A DNA stretch of 15,289 bases from Oscillospiraceae bacterium (GCA_902789835.1 CADAPN010000030.1:1-15289); one strand, 5' to 3'. Positions 1 to 8,332 are shown, counted from the stretch's first letter. A program made the numbers and translations. The notes: generated by a model not told the origin, from the letters alone.

Positions 1-2844
1 AAGATCGGAAAAGAGACCTTTGTGCTGATCGATCTGCCGCGCGGCGTGCTGCCGGTGATCGCCATGATCGGCGTGTGGAAGGCGGGCGCAGCCTGGGCGC
101 TGGTAGAGGACACCTATGCTCCGGAGCGCATCGACTATATCCGGAAGGACTGCGAGTGCAAGCTGGAAATCTCCATGAACAACTGGGAAGACATCATGCG
201 CGGTGAGCCGCTCACCGGGCACGAGAATCCGGACGAGCACGACGCGGCCTATGCCATCTATACCTCGGGCACCACGGGAAATCCGAAGGGCGTACTCCAT
301 GAGTACGGAAACCTCCAGCGGGCGATCGACTCGATCCGCATGGACGGCAAGGTTCCCTTTAACGAGAAGGACCGCCTGGCGACACTGGCCCCGATGAATT
401 TTGTCGCGACGGTGATCGTGATTCTTGCGGCGCTGAATGTCTACTGCGGCAAAAACTACATCGTCGGGTATTCGACCATCAAGAATCCTTCTGCGCTGGC
501 CAAGTTCTTCCTGACCAAACGCATCACCATCACCTTCCTGACGCCGTCGTATGTGCGCAAGCTCGGCAACAATACAGGACCCTTCCTGCGGATGCTGTTT
601 GTGGGAAGCGAACCGGCAAACAACCTGTACAACAAGAATCTGGACCTCATCAACATCTACGCCTGCAGCGAGAGCGGTTTTGCCGTCGGCTTCTTCAAGA
701 TCGACAAGGCTTATGAGACCTGCCCCATCGGCCAGCCCCAGGTGGAGACGAAGATCACCCTTCTCGGCGAGGACGGAAACGAGGTCGCGGAGGGCGAAAC
801 CGGCGAGCTCTGCTTCGTAAACCCCTATGTCCGCGGCTATATCAATCTTCCGGAAGAGACGGCGAAGGCGTTTGTAAACGGCGTCTACCATTCCGGCGAC
901 CTGGCGACCAGGGATGAAAACGGCAACTATGTCCTGCTGGGCCGCAGCGGCGACATGATCAAGATCAACGGCAACCGCATCGAACCGGCGGAGATCGAGG
1001 CCGCGGTCAAACAGGCCCTCAACATCGGCTGGTGCGCGGCACGCGGATTTGAAGAGGAGGGGAAGAGCTACCTCTGCGCGTATTACACGGCGGATGTGGA
1101 CTTCGACCCGGCGGCGCTGCGCGAAGAACTGATGAAGCGTCTGCCGTATTATATGATCCCGACCTACTTCATGAAGATCGACTCCGTTCCTCTCAAGGCC
1201 AGCGGAAAGCTGGACCGCCGTGCCCTGCCGGCGCCGGATGCGAGGGACTTCCAGAGCCGCTATGTCGCCCCGACCAATGACACGGAAGCGGCCATCTGCG
1301 CTGCGATGGCGCAGGTTCTTGGGCTTTCAAAGGTCGGCATCCGTGACGACTTCTACGAGCTGGGCGGCGATTCCCTGGGGTCTATCGATGTGGTCAGCCA
1401 GTGTGCATTGGAGGGCCTGAGCGCGGGCATCATCTTCCGCGGACGTACGCCGGAGAAGATTGCGGAGCTCTACCTGGAGAGCCTGAAGGACAACGACGGG
1501 GTGCCGCCCGCCGTGAAGGAACAGCAGGCCAGAGAGACGGAGCACCGCCTCACCACCGAGCAGCTTTACATGGTTGACTATCAGCTCTACACGCCGAATT
1601 CCACCATGTACAATCTCTACTCCATGATGAAGCTGGACAAAGAGATGATCGACCTGGAGAAGATGGCCGAGACGCTGAAGGAGGTCATCTCACGCCACCC
1701 GGCCCTGCTGACGAAATTCTCCTGGAACAAAGACAGAGAGCTGGTACAGAGCTACCATCCCGAGCTGCTTCAGGACATCCACGTGGAGAAGATGACGGAG
1801 TTTGAATTCCGCTATGTCCGCGACACGATGGTCTACCCGTTCAAGATCGTCGGTGGAAGACTTTACCGATGCAGAGTGTTCGAGACGGAAAAAGCCGGCT
1901 ATGTATTCTTCGACGTGCACCACTCCGTGTTCGACGGCACCTCGCTGAAGGTGTTCATGAGCGACATCGGCAAGACCTATATGGGGATGGAAGCGGATCC
2001 GGACTTCTACTACCTGATGCTGCAGCGGCGTGAAGAGGCCGAGAATACGCCCTTCTATGAGGAGAGCCGGAAATACTTCGAAGACCGCTACGACGGGATC
2101 GAGTGGTCGAGTTTCCCGAAGACCGACCACGACTCCAGAGAAAACGAGATGGGCGAGCTCTTTGCCCCGCTCGGCATCCTCCAACCGCAGATGAACGCCA
2201 TGGAGAAGGCTTACAAGATCAGCCGCAATGAATTCTTCATCACGGTGGCCGCCCTTGCCATCTCCATCTACAACCATGCGCCCGACGTGAAGATCTCCTG
2301 GATCTACAACGGTCGCGAGGATCTGCAGAACATGACGACGGTGGGCCTGCTGTTCCGCGATCTGCCCGTGGGCATCCGCTTTAAGGACAGCGATACCCTG
2401 CGCAACGTCTTCGCCGACGTGCATGAGCAGGTGCAGAAGGGCATTGAGCACAGCTGCTATCCCTATGTGGACAGCCGCAACCAGGTCAAAGAGGGCGAGA
2501 GCGCCTACCTGCTGTATCAGCAGGATATCCGCGACATGGGCGGAATGGAAGGCTTCGATATCGAGATGGTGGACATCCGCCAGAATCAGGCGGCGTCTCA
2601 GACCATCCTGGATATGGAGATTCTGGACGGCGCCGACGGGCTGACGCTGATGATCGACTTTGCCGCCAGCCTTTACGCCGAAGAGAGCATGGAGCGTTTC
2701 AAGGACATCTATGTCAAGCTGGCCCAGGCCCTCGTAACGCACAACTCCCAGGCTGATGTAACCATCGGCGAAATCAAGGAAAAGCTGGAAAACAAGAAGA
2801 CCTTCTTCAAGACGATCGCGGGTATTTTCAGCAGAAAGAAGTAA
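1..2844 (+). CDS. Nonribosomal peptide synthetase, A-PCP-C, 5' end cut by window
   Basis: Activates a carboxylic acid as its adenylate, loads it on a phosphopantetheine arm and condenses it with an amine. The frame is open to base 1, so the true start is upstream; 947 codons are visible and are numbered here from base 1. The adenylation domain (about 1-405) shows YTSGTTGNPKG at 87-97, HSGDL at 297-301, GRSGDMIKINGNRIEPAEIE at 314-333, and the catalytic Lys403 in KASGKLDRRALP. The carrier domain has GGDSLGS with Ser458 as the arm attachment site. The condensation domain (about 515-915) has RHPALLTKF at 565-573, an intact HHxxxDG at 640-646, and VGLLFRDLPV at 781-790. There is no thioesterase or reductase; the protein ends in a Lys-rich tail. 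In the adenylation pocket, the usual amino-group-binding Asp aligns with Val135. The product is unknown. The MATE exporter follows after 6 nt, so the two are probably cotranscribed. Confidence 0.93.
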   Translation, partial: KIGKETFVLIDLPRGVLPVIAMIGVWKAGAAWALVEDTYAPERIDYIRKDCECKLEISMNNWEDIMRGEPLTGHENPDEHDAAYAIYTSGTTGNPKGVLHEYGNLQRAIDSIRMDGKVPFNEKDRLATLAPMNFVATVIVILAALNVYCGKNYIVGYSTIKNPSALAKFFLTKRITITFLTPSYVRKLGNNTGPFLRMLFVGSEPANNLYNKNLDLINIYACSESGFAVGFFKIDKAYETCPIGQPQVETKITLLGEDGNEVAEGETGELCFVNPYVRGYINLPEETAKAFVNGVYHSGDLATRDENGNYVLLGRSGDMIKINGNRIEPAEIEAAVKQALNIGWCAARGFEEEGKSYLCAYYTADVDFDPAALREELMKRLPYYMIPTYFMKIDSVPLKASGKLDRRALPAPDARDFQSRYVAPTNDTEAAICAAMAQVLGLSKVGIRDDFYELGGDSLGSIDVVSQCALEGLSAGIIFRGRTPEKIAELYLESLKDNDGVPPAVKEQQARETEHRLTTEQLYMVDYQLYTPNSTMYNLYSMMKLDKEMIDLEKMAETLKEVISRHPALLTKFSWNKDRELVQSYHPELLQDIHVEKMTEFEFRYVRDTMVYPFKIVGGRLYRCRVFETEKAGYVFFDVHHSVFDGTSLKVFMSDIGKTYMGMEADPDFYYLMLQRREEAENTPFYEESRKYFEDRYDGIEWSSFPKTDHDSRENEMGELFAPLGILQPQMNAMEKAYKISRNEFFITVAALAISIYNHAPDVKISWIYNGREDLQNMTTVGLLFRDLPVGIRFKDSDTLRNVFADVHEQVQKGIEHSCYPYVDSRNQVKEGESAYLLYQQDIRDMGGMEGFDIEMVDIRQNQAASQTILDMEILDGADGLTLMIDFAASLYAEESMERFKDIYVKLAQALVTHNSQADVTIGEIKEKLENKKTFFKTIAGIFSRKK

Positions 2845-2850
2845 GAACAG

Positions 2851-4185
2851 ATGGATCAGGAACAAGAGCTGTCACAGGAATTTACCTTCTGGTCATTGCT
2901 GAAGTTTGTCGCACCCAGCATCTTTACCTTCGTCTTCATCGGCGTATACCAGATGGTGGACGGGCTGTTTATTGAACGCTATGTCGGGTCGATGGCGATC
3001 AGCGCCATCAGCCTCTACTATCCGATCATCAGTCTTTTCATCGCGGTTGGAATCATGATCGGCAGCGGCGGCAACGCCGTCATCGTCAAAAAAGTCGGCG
3101 AAGGAAGGCGAAAAGAAGCCGGCGAGACGTTTTCGAGGGTCATGACCTTCACGGTCATCTGCGGGATCATCTTTACGGCTGTCTGCCTGATCTTTGCTGA
3201 TCCCATCATGCGGCTTTGCGGTGCGACGGACGGAAACATCGAATATCTGCGGCCGTACTACACGATGCTGAGTGCGTTCTCGCTGACCATCCTGCTGCAG
3301 TCGGAGCTTGGCATCCTCATCATCGGAGAGGGCAAGACCGTGGTGGCGGCCATCGTCATCATGATCGGCGGGGTTCTCAACTGTGTGCTGGACTATGTTT
3401 TTATGGCAAAGCTCCATATGGGCATCCGCGGCGCCGCCATCGCGACGGTGATCGGCTACTGCAGCACGATCCTCTATGCAATCTGGTTCTATTCCATTGC
3501 GCGCAAGAGCTCCTATCACCTGGAACTGGCAAAACCCGACATGAAGGAAATCGGCGGGATCTGCTTCAACGGATCGTCTGACATGGTGTCGAACCTGGCG
3601 GAGGGCATCACGGTGCTGTTTATGAACCACCTGGCCTTCCGCTGCTACGGTGAGGTCGGCGTGAGTGCCCTGACGGTGGTGACCTATGTACAGGTGCTGA
3701 TTTCCATGGTGTTCATGGGCTTTACCTCGGCCGTGGAACCGGTGTTTTCCTATCATTACGGCAGCGGGAATGTCAGGATGCGACAGAAGGTGTTCCGCCT
3801 GAGCATTCGCTGGATCATGGCCCTCGGCGTGGCAACCATGCTGCTGCTCTTCGTTTTCCGCGGCCAGATTGTCGGGATCTTCTTCCGGAAGGGAACGGAG
3901 TTTTATGACATCGCCTCTCTCGGCTACCTGATTGTCCTTCCGGCCTGTCTCTTTACGGGATTCAACGTCTTCGGATCCGGGCTGTTTACGGCCTTTGGCA
4001 ACGGCGTCGTCTCGGGCCTGCTGTCTCTGATCCGCTCGTTTGTGATCCTGACCTGCTGCCTTTACGGCCTGACGGCCCTGTTCGGCGGCCCGGGACTCTG
4101 GAGCGCATGGCCGGCGGCGGAGCTTTTGAGCATTCTGGTCACGCTGTATGCACTGAAAAAGTATCGCGGCACCTATCAATACTGA
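2851..4185 (+). CDS. MATE-family multidrug/metabolite efflux transporter
   Basis: Integral membrane antiporter of the MATE family, which exports organic compounds using a sodium or proton gradient. The 444 residues match the usual family length (about 12 helices). Near the N-terminus it has the family-type segment YQMVDGLFIERYVG (33-46), followed by helices and GSGGNAVIVKKVGEGRRKEA (71-90), typical of MATE helix 2 and the first cytoplasmic loop. Hydrophobic segments alternate with short loops to the C-terminus. The ATG lies 6 nt after the NRPS stop, with a purine-rich AGAAAGAAG just upstream as a modest ribosome binding site, so translation may be coupled. Export of the NRPS product is the natural inference, but MATE substrates cannot be read from sequence. 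Confidence 0.93.
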   Translation: MDQEQELSQEFTFWSLLKFVAPSIFTFVFIGVYQMVDGLFIERYVGSMAISAISLYYPIISLFIAVGIMIGSGGNAVIVKKVGEGRRKEAGETFSRVMTFTVICGIIFTAVCLIFADPIMRLCGATDGNIEYLRPYYTMLSAFSLTILLQSELGILIIGEGKTVVAAIVIMIGGVLNCVLDYVFMAKLHMGIRGAAIATVIGYCSTILYAIWFYSIARKSSYHLELAKPDMKEIGGICFNGSSDMVSNLAEGITVLFMNHLAFRCYGEVGVSALTVVTYVQVLISMVFMGFTSAVEPVFSYHYGSGNVRMRQKVFRLSIRWIMALGVATMLLLFVFRGQIVGIFFRKGTEFYDIASLGYLIVLPACLFTGFNVFGSGLFTAFGNGVVSGLLSLIRSFVILTCCLYGLTALFGGPGLWSAWPAAELLSILVTLYALKKYRGTYQY

Positions 4186-4275
4186 TCTGCAACAGGGAAC
4201 CTCCTGTGAACCGTCAAGCAGAACAGATTTAACCAAGAACATTCATTTCAAGAACACAATATAAGGAGGAACACC

Positions 4276-4578
4276 ATGCTGAATGTCATAAAAAAACAGG
4301 AGGGCAGCACCCTGACCGTGAAACTGGACGGACGTCTGGACACCAATACCGCGCCGGAGTTCCAGAGCGAAGTGGAGCCGATGCTGGGCGGCATTTCGAA
4401 GCTGGTCCTGGACTTTGAAAAGCTCGACTATCTCTCTTCCGCGGGCCTGCGCGTTCTGCTCACCTTTGAGCAGGAGCTGGAGGAGCAGGAGAAAACGATG
4501 GAAGTGACCAATGTCAACGACATCATTCATGATGTGTTTGATGTGACGGGTTTTCTGGATATCCTGACGATTGTCTGA
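4276..4578 (+). CDS. STAS-domain anti-sigma factor antagonist (SpoIIAA/RsbV type)
   Basis: Single STAS domain, 100 residues, the usual size for SpoIIAA/RsbV proteins. Such proteins bind a partner kinase when unphosphorylated and release it when a conserved Ser is phosphorylated. The core motif LDYLSSAGLRVLL spans about 50-62; alignment to the MDS(S/T)GL motif of RsbV/SpoIIAA makes Ser55 the predicted phosphosite, with Ser54 in the place of the usual Asp. A strong AGGAGG (4263-4268) precedes the ATG with good spacing. It is separated from the MATE gene by 90 nt, in which I see no convincing promoter, and from the kinase gene by 39 nt. Together with the next two genes it forms a full antagonist/kinase/phosphatase set. 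The sigma factor or other target is not in view. Confidence 0.92.
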   Translation: MLNVIKKQEGSTLTVKLDGRLDTNTAPEFQSEVEPMLGGISKLVLDFEKLDYLSSAGLRVLLTFEQELEEQEKTMEVTNVNDIIHDVFDVTGFLDILTIV

Positions 4579-4617
4579 GCGAAAAACGTCTGCAGCACAC
4601 GGCGGAGGAAGCTGTGC

Positions 4618-5025
4618 ATGAAAGAGCTGACGGTAGAGGCAAGGCCGGAAAGCATTCCCCGGATCATTGAGTTTGTCGACGGGGAGCTGGACGGGCTTGG
4701 CTGCCCGGTGAAAACAAAAACGCAGATCGACATTGCCATCGACGAACTGTGCAGCAACATCGCGCGATATGCATACGACGGAGAAAGCGGCAAAATGACC
4801 GTCATGGTTGAGGGCGACAGTGCTCCCGGCACGGTGAGCATCTCCTTTCAGGATGAAGGGAAGCCGTTCAACCCGCTGGAGAGCGAAGATCCGGACGTCA
4901 CTCTCTCCGCCAGGGAGCGCAGAGTCGGCGGACTCGGCATTTTCCTGGTCAGGAAGAGCATGGACGATGTCCGGTATGAGTACAGAGACGGAAAAAACAT
5001 CCTGACCATCCGGAAAACACTGTAA
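4618..5025 (+). CDS. Anti-sigma factor-like serine kinase (HATPase, RsbW/SpoIIAB type)
   Basis: Small cytoplasmic GHKL ATPase, 135 residues. Family members phosphorylate the STAS antagonist on Ser and sequester a target such as a sigma factor. The N-box IDELCSNIARYAY holds Glu43 (predicted base) and Asn47 (Mg/ATP binding). The G1 box DEGKPFNP begins at Asp79 with Gly81. The G2 region VGGLGIFLVRK has the glycines at 104, 105 and 107. All ATP-binding elements are therefore present and the enzyme is predicted to be active. A strong GGAGGAA (4604-4610) sits 7 nt before the ATG. It is flanked by its likely substrate (STAS) upstream and its likely opponent phosphatase downstream, only 4 nt away. 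What it sequesters is unknown, since no sigma gene lies nearby. Confidence 0.92.
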   Translation: MKELTVEARPESIPRIIEFVDGELDGLGCPVKTKTQIDIAIDELCSNIARYAYDGESGKMTVMVEGDSAPGTVSISFQDEGKPFNPLESEDPDVTLSARERRVGGLGIFLVRKSMDDVRYEYRDGKNILTIRKTL

Positions 5026-5029
5026 AATC

Positions 5030-6850
5030 ATGAAAAAAACAAAGGAAAAACAGGGCGTGAGACGGCAGCCGCGAAGACGAAGCATGCAGATGAAGCTGAA
5101 TATACTGGTGATCGGCAATATTCTTGCCGTCGCGGTAGGACTGATGGCCATCAGCTATTATATCTTCTGCCAACGGGTAGACGACAACTACTACGATTCG
5201 CTTGCACGGGCCGCGGAGGCCTGCTCGAACAATATCGACGCCGAGGAACTGAACTACTTCTGGGAAACGGTCAATACCGATGTATTCCGCGAGGTCCATG
5301 AGCGTGCGGTCGAGGAAAACGACGAGCAGATCATCAAGGACTGGCTGCAGAGCAGGCCGGGCTGGTATTCCATTTATTTTGAAGAGGAAGAATTCCCGGA
5401 AGGGGAAGAAGCGGAGAGCGAAGACGACTCAGGGGTCGATGAGGAGAGCTGGAGCCTGATGGATGACTACCAGCAGCTCCTGTATGGGCTGGAGACAATC
5501 AAAGACTATTTCAATGTCGACAGTGCCTATTATCAGATCGACGTGGACGGAATCGCATATAACATCGCGGATCCGGATGAAAAGCTCTTCTATATCGGGA
5601 CGGCGGAGGCGCCGATCGAGGAGTTCTCAGATTGCGAGGATAACTCGGAAATACCGCCTACGGTCTACTACTCGGAGTTCGGCTGGCTCCTCACCGCGAT
5701 CGAACCCATCACCGACCTGGAGACCGGGGAAGCCGTCGGCATCGCCGGTGTGGATCTCAATATGACCGAGATTGTGCATGAGCGCTACGCCTTCCTTCGA
5801 CAGAGCCTGGTGTTTGTTGCCATGCTGCTGGTAATTGCGGTTATTTCCAGCATCATCCTGCTGCGCCGGACGGCAATCCGCCCGCTGAGCCAGCTGGCAA
5901 ACGCAGCGGCCGGATTTGCCAGCGAGGAAAGGGTGTTTACCAAGGACGACGTGATCCAGCTGGATCTTCGGACCAATGATGAAGTCAGCGACCTGTATCG
6001 TGAGATCCAGTCCATGGAAAACCGTATCGTGGACTATACCGACAACCTGACCCGGGTTACCGCCGAGAAGGAGCGTGTCAGCACGGAACTGCGTACGGCA
6101 TCCCAGATCCAGGAATCCATGCTGCCGCATATTTTCCCCGCATTTCCCGACAGGGAAGACTTCGACCTCTATGCCAGCATGACACCGGCCAAAGAGGTGG
6201 GAGGAGACTTCTATGACTTCTTCCTGATTGATGACAGCCATCTGGCCATCCTGATCGCGGATGTCTCGGACAAGGGGGTTCCGGCGGCGCTGTTCATGAT
6301 GTCGGCAAAAATCCTCATCAACTATCGGGCGCAGGAAGGCGGCAGCCCCAGTGAGATCCTGAACGCGGTGAACGCCCAAATCTGCAAAAACAACAAGTCC
6401 AAGATGTTTGTGACCGTGTGGCTGGGGATTCTGGACCTGGATACGGGACTTCTGACCTGCACCAATGCCGGACATGAATATCCCATGCTCCGGGGCCAGG
6501 ACGGCGTGTTCCGCGTGTTCAAGGACAAGCACGGACTGGTGCTCGGCGCGCTGAAAAAAGCCAGATATACGGATTATGAGATCCGGATGATGCCGGGCGA
6601 CGCCATCTTCGTCTATACCGACGGCGTTCCGGAGGCGAACAACGCAGATGGAGAATTTTACGGAATGGAACGGATGGAAGCGGCGCTGAACACGGTGGCG
6701 GACCGAAGCCCCGAAGAGATCCTGCAGGGAGTCAGGGATAATGTGGCTGCCTTCACGGGGGAGGCCATGCAGTTTGACGATCTGACCATGCTGTGTCTCG
6801 CGTATAAGGGCAAACAGGACAGGAACGCCTCGGAGAAACAGGAGGACTGA
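5030..6850 (+). CDS. Membrane sensor SpoIIE/PP2C-type serine phosphatase (Cache-HAMP-PP2C)
   Basis: Predicted to dephosphorylate the STAS antagonist in response to an external signal, like an RsbU/RsbP/SpoIIE protein fused to a sensor. The 606 residues comprise a basic N-terminus, TM1 (about 23-46), an extracytoplasmic domain (about 47-258), TM2 (260-278), HAMP and linker (about 279-335), a helical coiled stretch, and a PP2C/SpoIIE domain (about 375-600). The end of the outer domain, GWLLTAIEPITDLETG followed by VGIAGVDLN, resembles Cache sensor domains. Metal-site residues are present: Asp393 in GGDFYD, Asp411 in IADVSDKG, Asp531 in YTDG, and Asp583/Asp584 in QFDDLTM. An acidic run (118-139, 14 of 22 D/E) is unusual. 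The ATG lies 4 nt after the kinase stop with only a weak Shine-Dalgarno site, suggesting coupling. The ligand is unknown. Confidence 0.92.
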   Translation: MKKTKEKQGVRRQPRRRSMQMKLNILVIGNILAVAVGLMAISYYIFCQRVDDNYYDSLARAAEACSNNIDAEELNYFWETVNTDVFREVHERAVEENDEQIIKDWLQSRPGWYSIYFEEEEFPEGEEAESEDDSGVDEESWSLMDDYQQLLYGLETIKDYFNVDSAYYQIDVDGIAYNIADPDEKLFYIGTAEAPIEEFSDCEDNSEIPPTVYYSEFGWLLTAIEPITDLETGEAVGIAGVDLNMTEIVHERYAFLRQSLVFVAMLLVIAVISSIILLRRTAIRPLSQLANAAAGFASEERVFTKDDVIQLDLRTNDEVSDLYREIQSMENRIVDYTDNLTRVTAEKERVSTELRTASQIQESMLPHIFPAFPDREDFDLYASMTPAKEVGGDFYDFFLIDDSHLAILIADVSDKGVPAALFMMSAKILINYRAQEGGSPSEILNAVNAQICKNNKSKMFVTVWLGILDLDTGLLTCTNAGHEYPMLRGQDGVFRVFKDKHGLVLGALKKARYTDYEIRMMPGDAIFVYTDGVPEANNADGEFYGMERMEAALNTVADRSPEEILQGVRDNVAAFTGEAMQFDDLTMLCLAYKGKQDRNASEKQED

Positions 6851-6851
6851 A

Positions 6852-8273
6852 ATGAGACGGCCGTTGATCGGGTCCCTTTGTATACTGCTTGCACTGCTTC
6901 TGCTCTGCGGCAACCCATGCGCCTTTGCAGAGCCGCCGGAAGCGAGAATCGCATCTCCGGGACTGCCCGTCGGGGCCGCTCCGGACGGGGCGCCTGCCAT
7001 GCCCGAAAACCTGGAGGAGGACACCTGGGCGCAGGCGATGTCGGTGGGAATGACCTGCTGGAATTCCGACACGGACCGGATCAGTCTATGGGAGCCGTAT
7101 TTTGCCTGGGATGCGACCGGATGGTATGCGGCGCTGCTGTACCGGGTGGACGGGATTGACCTCCTGCCGCAGGACCTGGCGGAAGAGTTTCAGCGCTCCA
7201 TCGGCGTCGAGGTACCTATCGGCGAGCCGGACCTGTGGCTTGGCGAAGCAAGCCCGAGACTCCTTCGCAGCGCAGACGGCAGCCTGAACTATGATTTCGC
7301 CTTCCATAAACAGCGCCTGGACGAGCTTCTGGGGGTGGAACTGGAATTCTCCCTTGAGGCGGGACCGGGCCCGGCAGAGACCGTGACGGTGATCCAGCAT
7401 TTCGGCTACCGCGCTGCGGCAGAACGGTCCTTCCGGCTCCGGTTTGAGAAGAATACAGACGAAGGAAGCGCATTCGCATACCGGGTCACGGAACTGAGTA
7501 TTCCGGAAGATGTACCGGAGGTGGATCCGGACCTGACCTTTGACTGGGAACTGCTGACAGAGCAGAACCGCCTGAGCACCGTTCTCTCCATGTATCCCGG
7601 TGTGCGGATCTGCAGCCGGACATTCAACCCGGACGATTCGACCTGGCTCTTTCTGCACGGAAAGGATCCGGTCATGATCTCGGAGTCCGGCCTGAGTGTG
7701 ACGGGACAGTTTAAGAGCTGTTATTTCGAGTTAGGGCAGAGCACGGACGGACAGGTACGGCCGCAGGTCGGCAGCTATGGGGCGGATGCGGTGATCCGGC
7801 AGAACCTCGAAACCTTTCTTCTGAGCTATTTTGACGGCCCGAGTGCACTGACACTGGACCGGATCGAAGGAGACCTGATCTGGGCGGATGCGGTTTACCG
7901 CAGCGGATACCGGCAGAAGCTCGCCTTTGACCGGGGGACCCTGGTGCTGCGCGAAGTGATGAGCCTGAACGATGACGGCGAGGTGGGCAACGTCACGGCG
8001 TTCGATTATTCCGCCGCGCCCACGGAATATCGCTTCCTGGACAGCTGGGACAGGCCGCTTCGCAGTGTCGAGGTGCTCTGGGAGACCTATGCGGGCTATG
8101 AGCGGCAGCTGCGCAGAGAGACCGTAGAGCTTCCGACAGACTGGGAATATCTCCCGTTTGAATGCCGCTGGGGCGATTTTACGGCGTATACCAATGACCA
8201 GTACATCGGTGATTACCAATATCCGGGGGACGGAGATGGATACCTGCTGTTCCTGACCACGGTGAAGGGCTGA
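6852..8273 (+). CDS. Secreted protein of unknown function
   Basis: I do not recognise this family. The 473-residue product starts with a clear signal peptide: MRRP, a long Leu-rich core, then NPCAFA with probable cleavage before Glu27. The Cys residues near the core lack a proper lipobox, so secretion by signal peptidase I is more likely than lipidation. The mature part is acidic and rich in aromatic residues (many Trp and Tyr), with repeated beta-type stretches and no transmembrane helix, fitting a folded beta-rich extracytoplasmic domain. I see no recognisable catalytic motif, cell-wall anchor or dockerin. The ATG follows the phosphatase stop by 1 nt, and GGAGG (6841-6845) inside the end of that gene is its ribosome binding site, so it belongs to the same operon. 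A role in sensing, in handling the NRPS product, or at the envelope is only inferred from position. Confidence 0.8.
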   Translation: MRRPLIGSLCILLALLLLCGNPCAFAEPPEARIASPGLPVGAAPDGAPAMPENLEEDTWAQAMSVGMTCWNSDTDRISLWEPYFAWDATGWYAALLYRVDGIDLLPQDLAEEFQRSIGVEVPIGEPDLWLGEASPRLLRSADGSLNYDFAFHKQRLDELLGVELEFSLEAGPGPAETVTVIQHFGYRAAAERSFRLRFEKNTDEGSAFAYRVTELSIPEDVPEVDPDLTFDWELLTEQNRLSTVLSMYPGVRICSRTFNPDDSTWLFLHGKDPVMISESGLSVTGQFKSCYFELGQSTDGQVRPQVGSYGADAVIRQNLETFLLSYFDGPSALTLDRIEGDLIWADAVYRSGYRQKLAFDRGTLVLREVMSLNDDGEVGNVTAFDYSAAPTEYRFLDSWDRPLRSVEVLWETYAGYERQLRRETVELPTDWEYLPFECRWGDFTAYTNDQYIGDYQYPGDGDGYLLFLTTVKG

Positions 8274-8298
8274 ACCGGCAAAACGGAAGATGGAAAAC

Positions 8299-8332
8299 AG
8301 ACGAGGGGAAGGGAAAAACCGGCCTCTCGTTT
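8299..8332 (+). terminator. Terminator-like hairpin after the secreted-protein gene
   Basis: ACGAGGGG (8301-8308) pairs with CCTCTCGT (8323-8330), 8 bp with one G-U, and can extend outward to 10 bp (8299/8332). The loop is A-rich. It lies 25-28 nt after the stop codon at 8273, in the expected place for the end of the upstream operon. The U-tract is short (TTT then ACAT), so it is a weak intrinsic terminator at best. Confidence 0.45.

Noticed and set aside
22..24. GTG as the start of the NRPS gene
   Set aside because: The frame is open to base 1 and the codons before it already encode adenylation-domain sequence, so the gene begins outside the window.
1690..2865. Long antisense open frame opposite the NRPS (391 codons)
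   Set aside because: It is opposite a gene with clear domain motifs; the translation is His/Val/Leu-rich shadow sequence with no recognisable family, as expected in GC-rich DNA.
4192..4207. Hairpin ACAGG/CCTGT after the MATE gene
   Set aside because: Only 5-6 bp and no U-run follows, so it does not support a terminator between MATE and STAS.
2893..4242. Long antisense open frame opposite the MATE gene (449 codons)
   Set aside because: The translation is highly charged and His-rich, lacks any motif, and mirrors a well-supported membrane protein gene.
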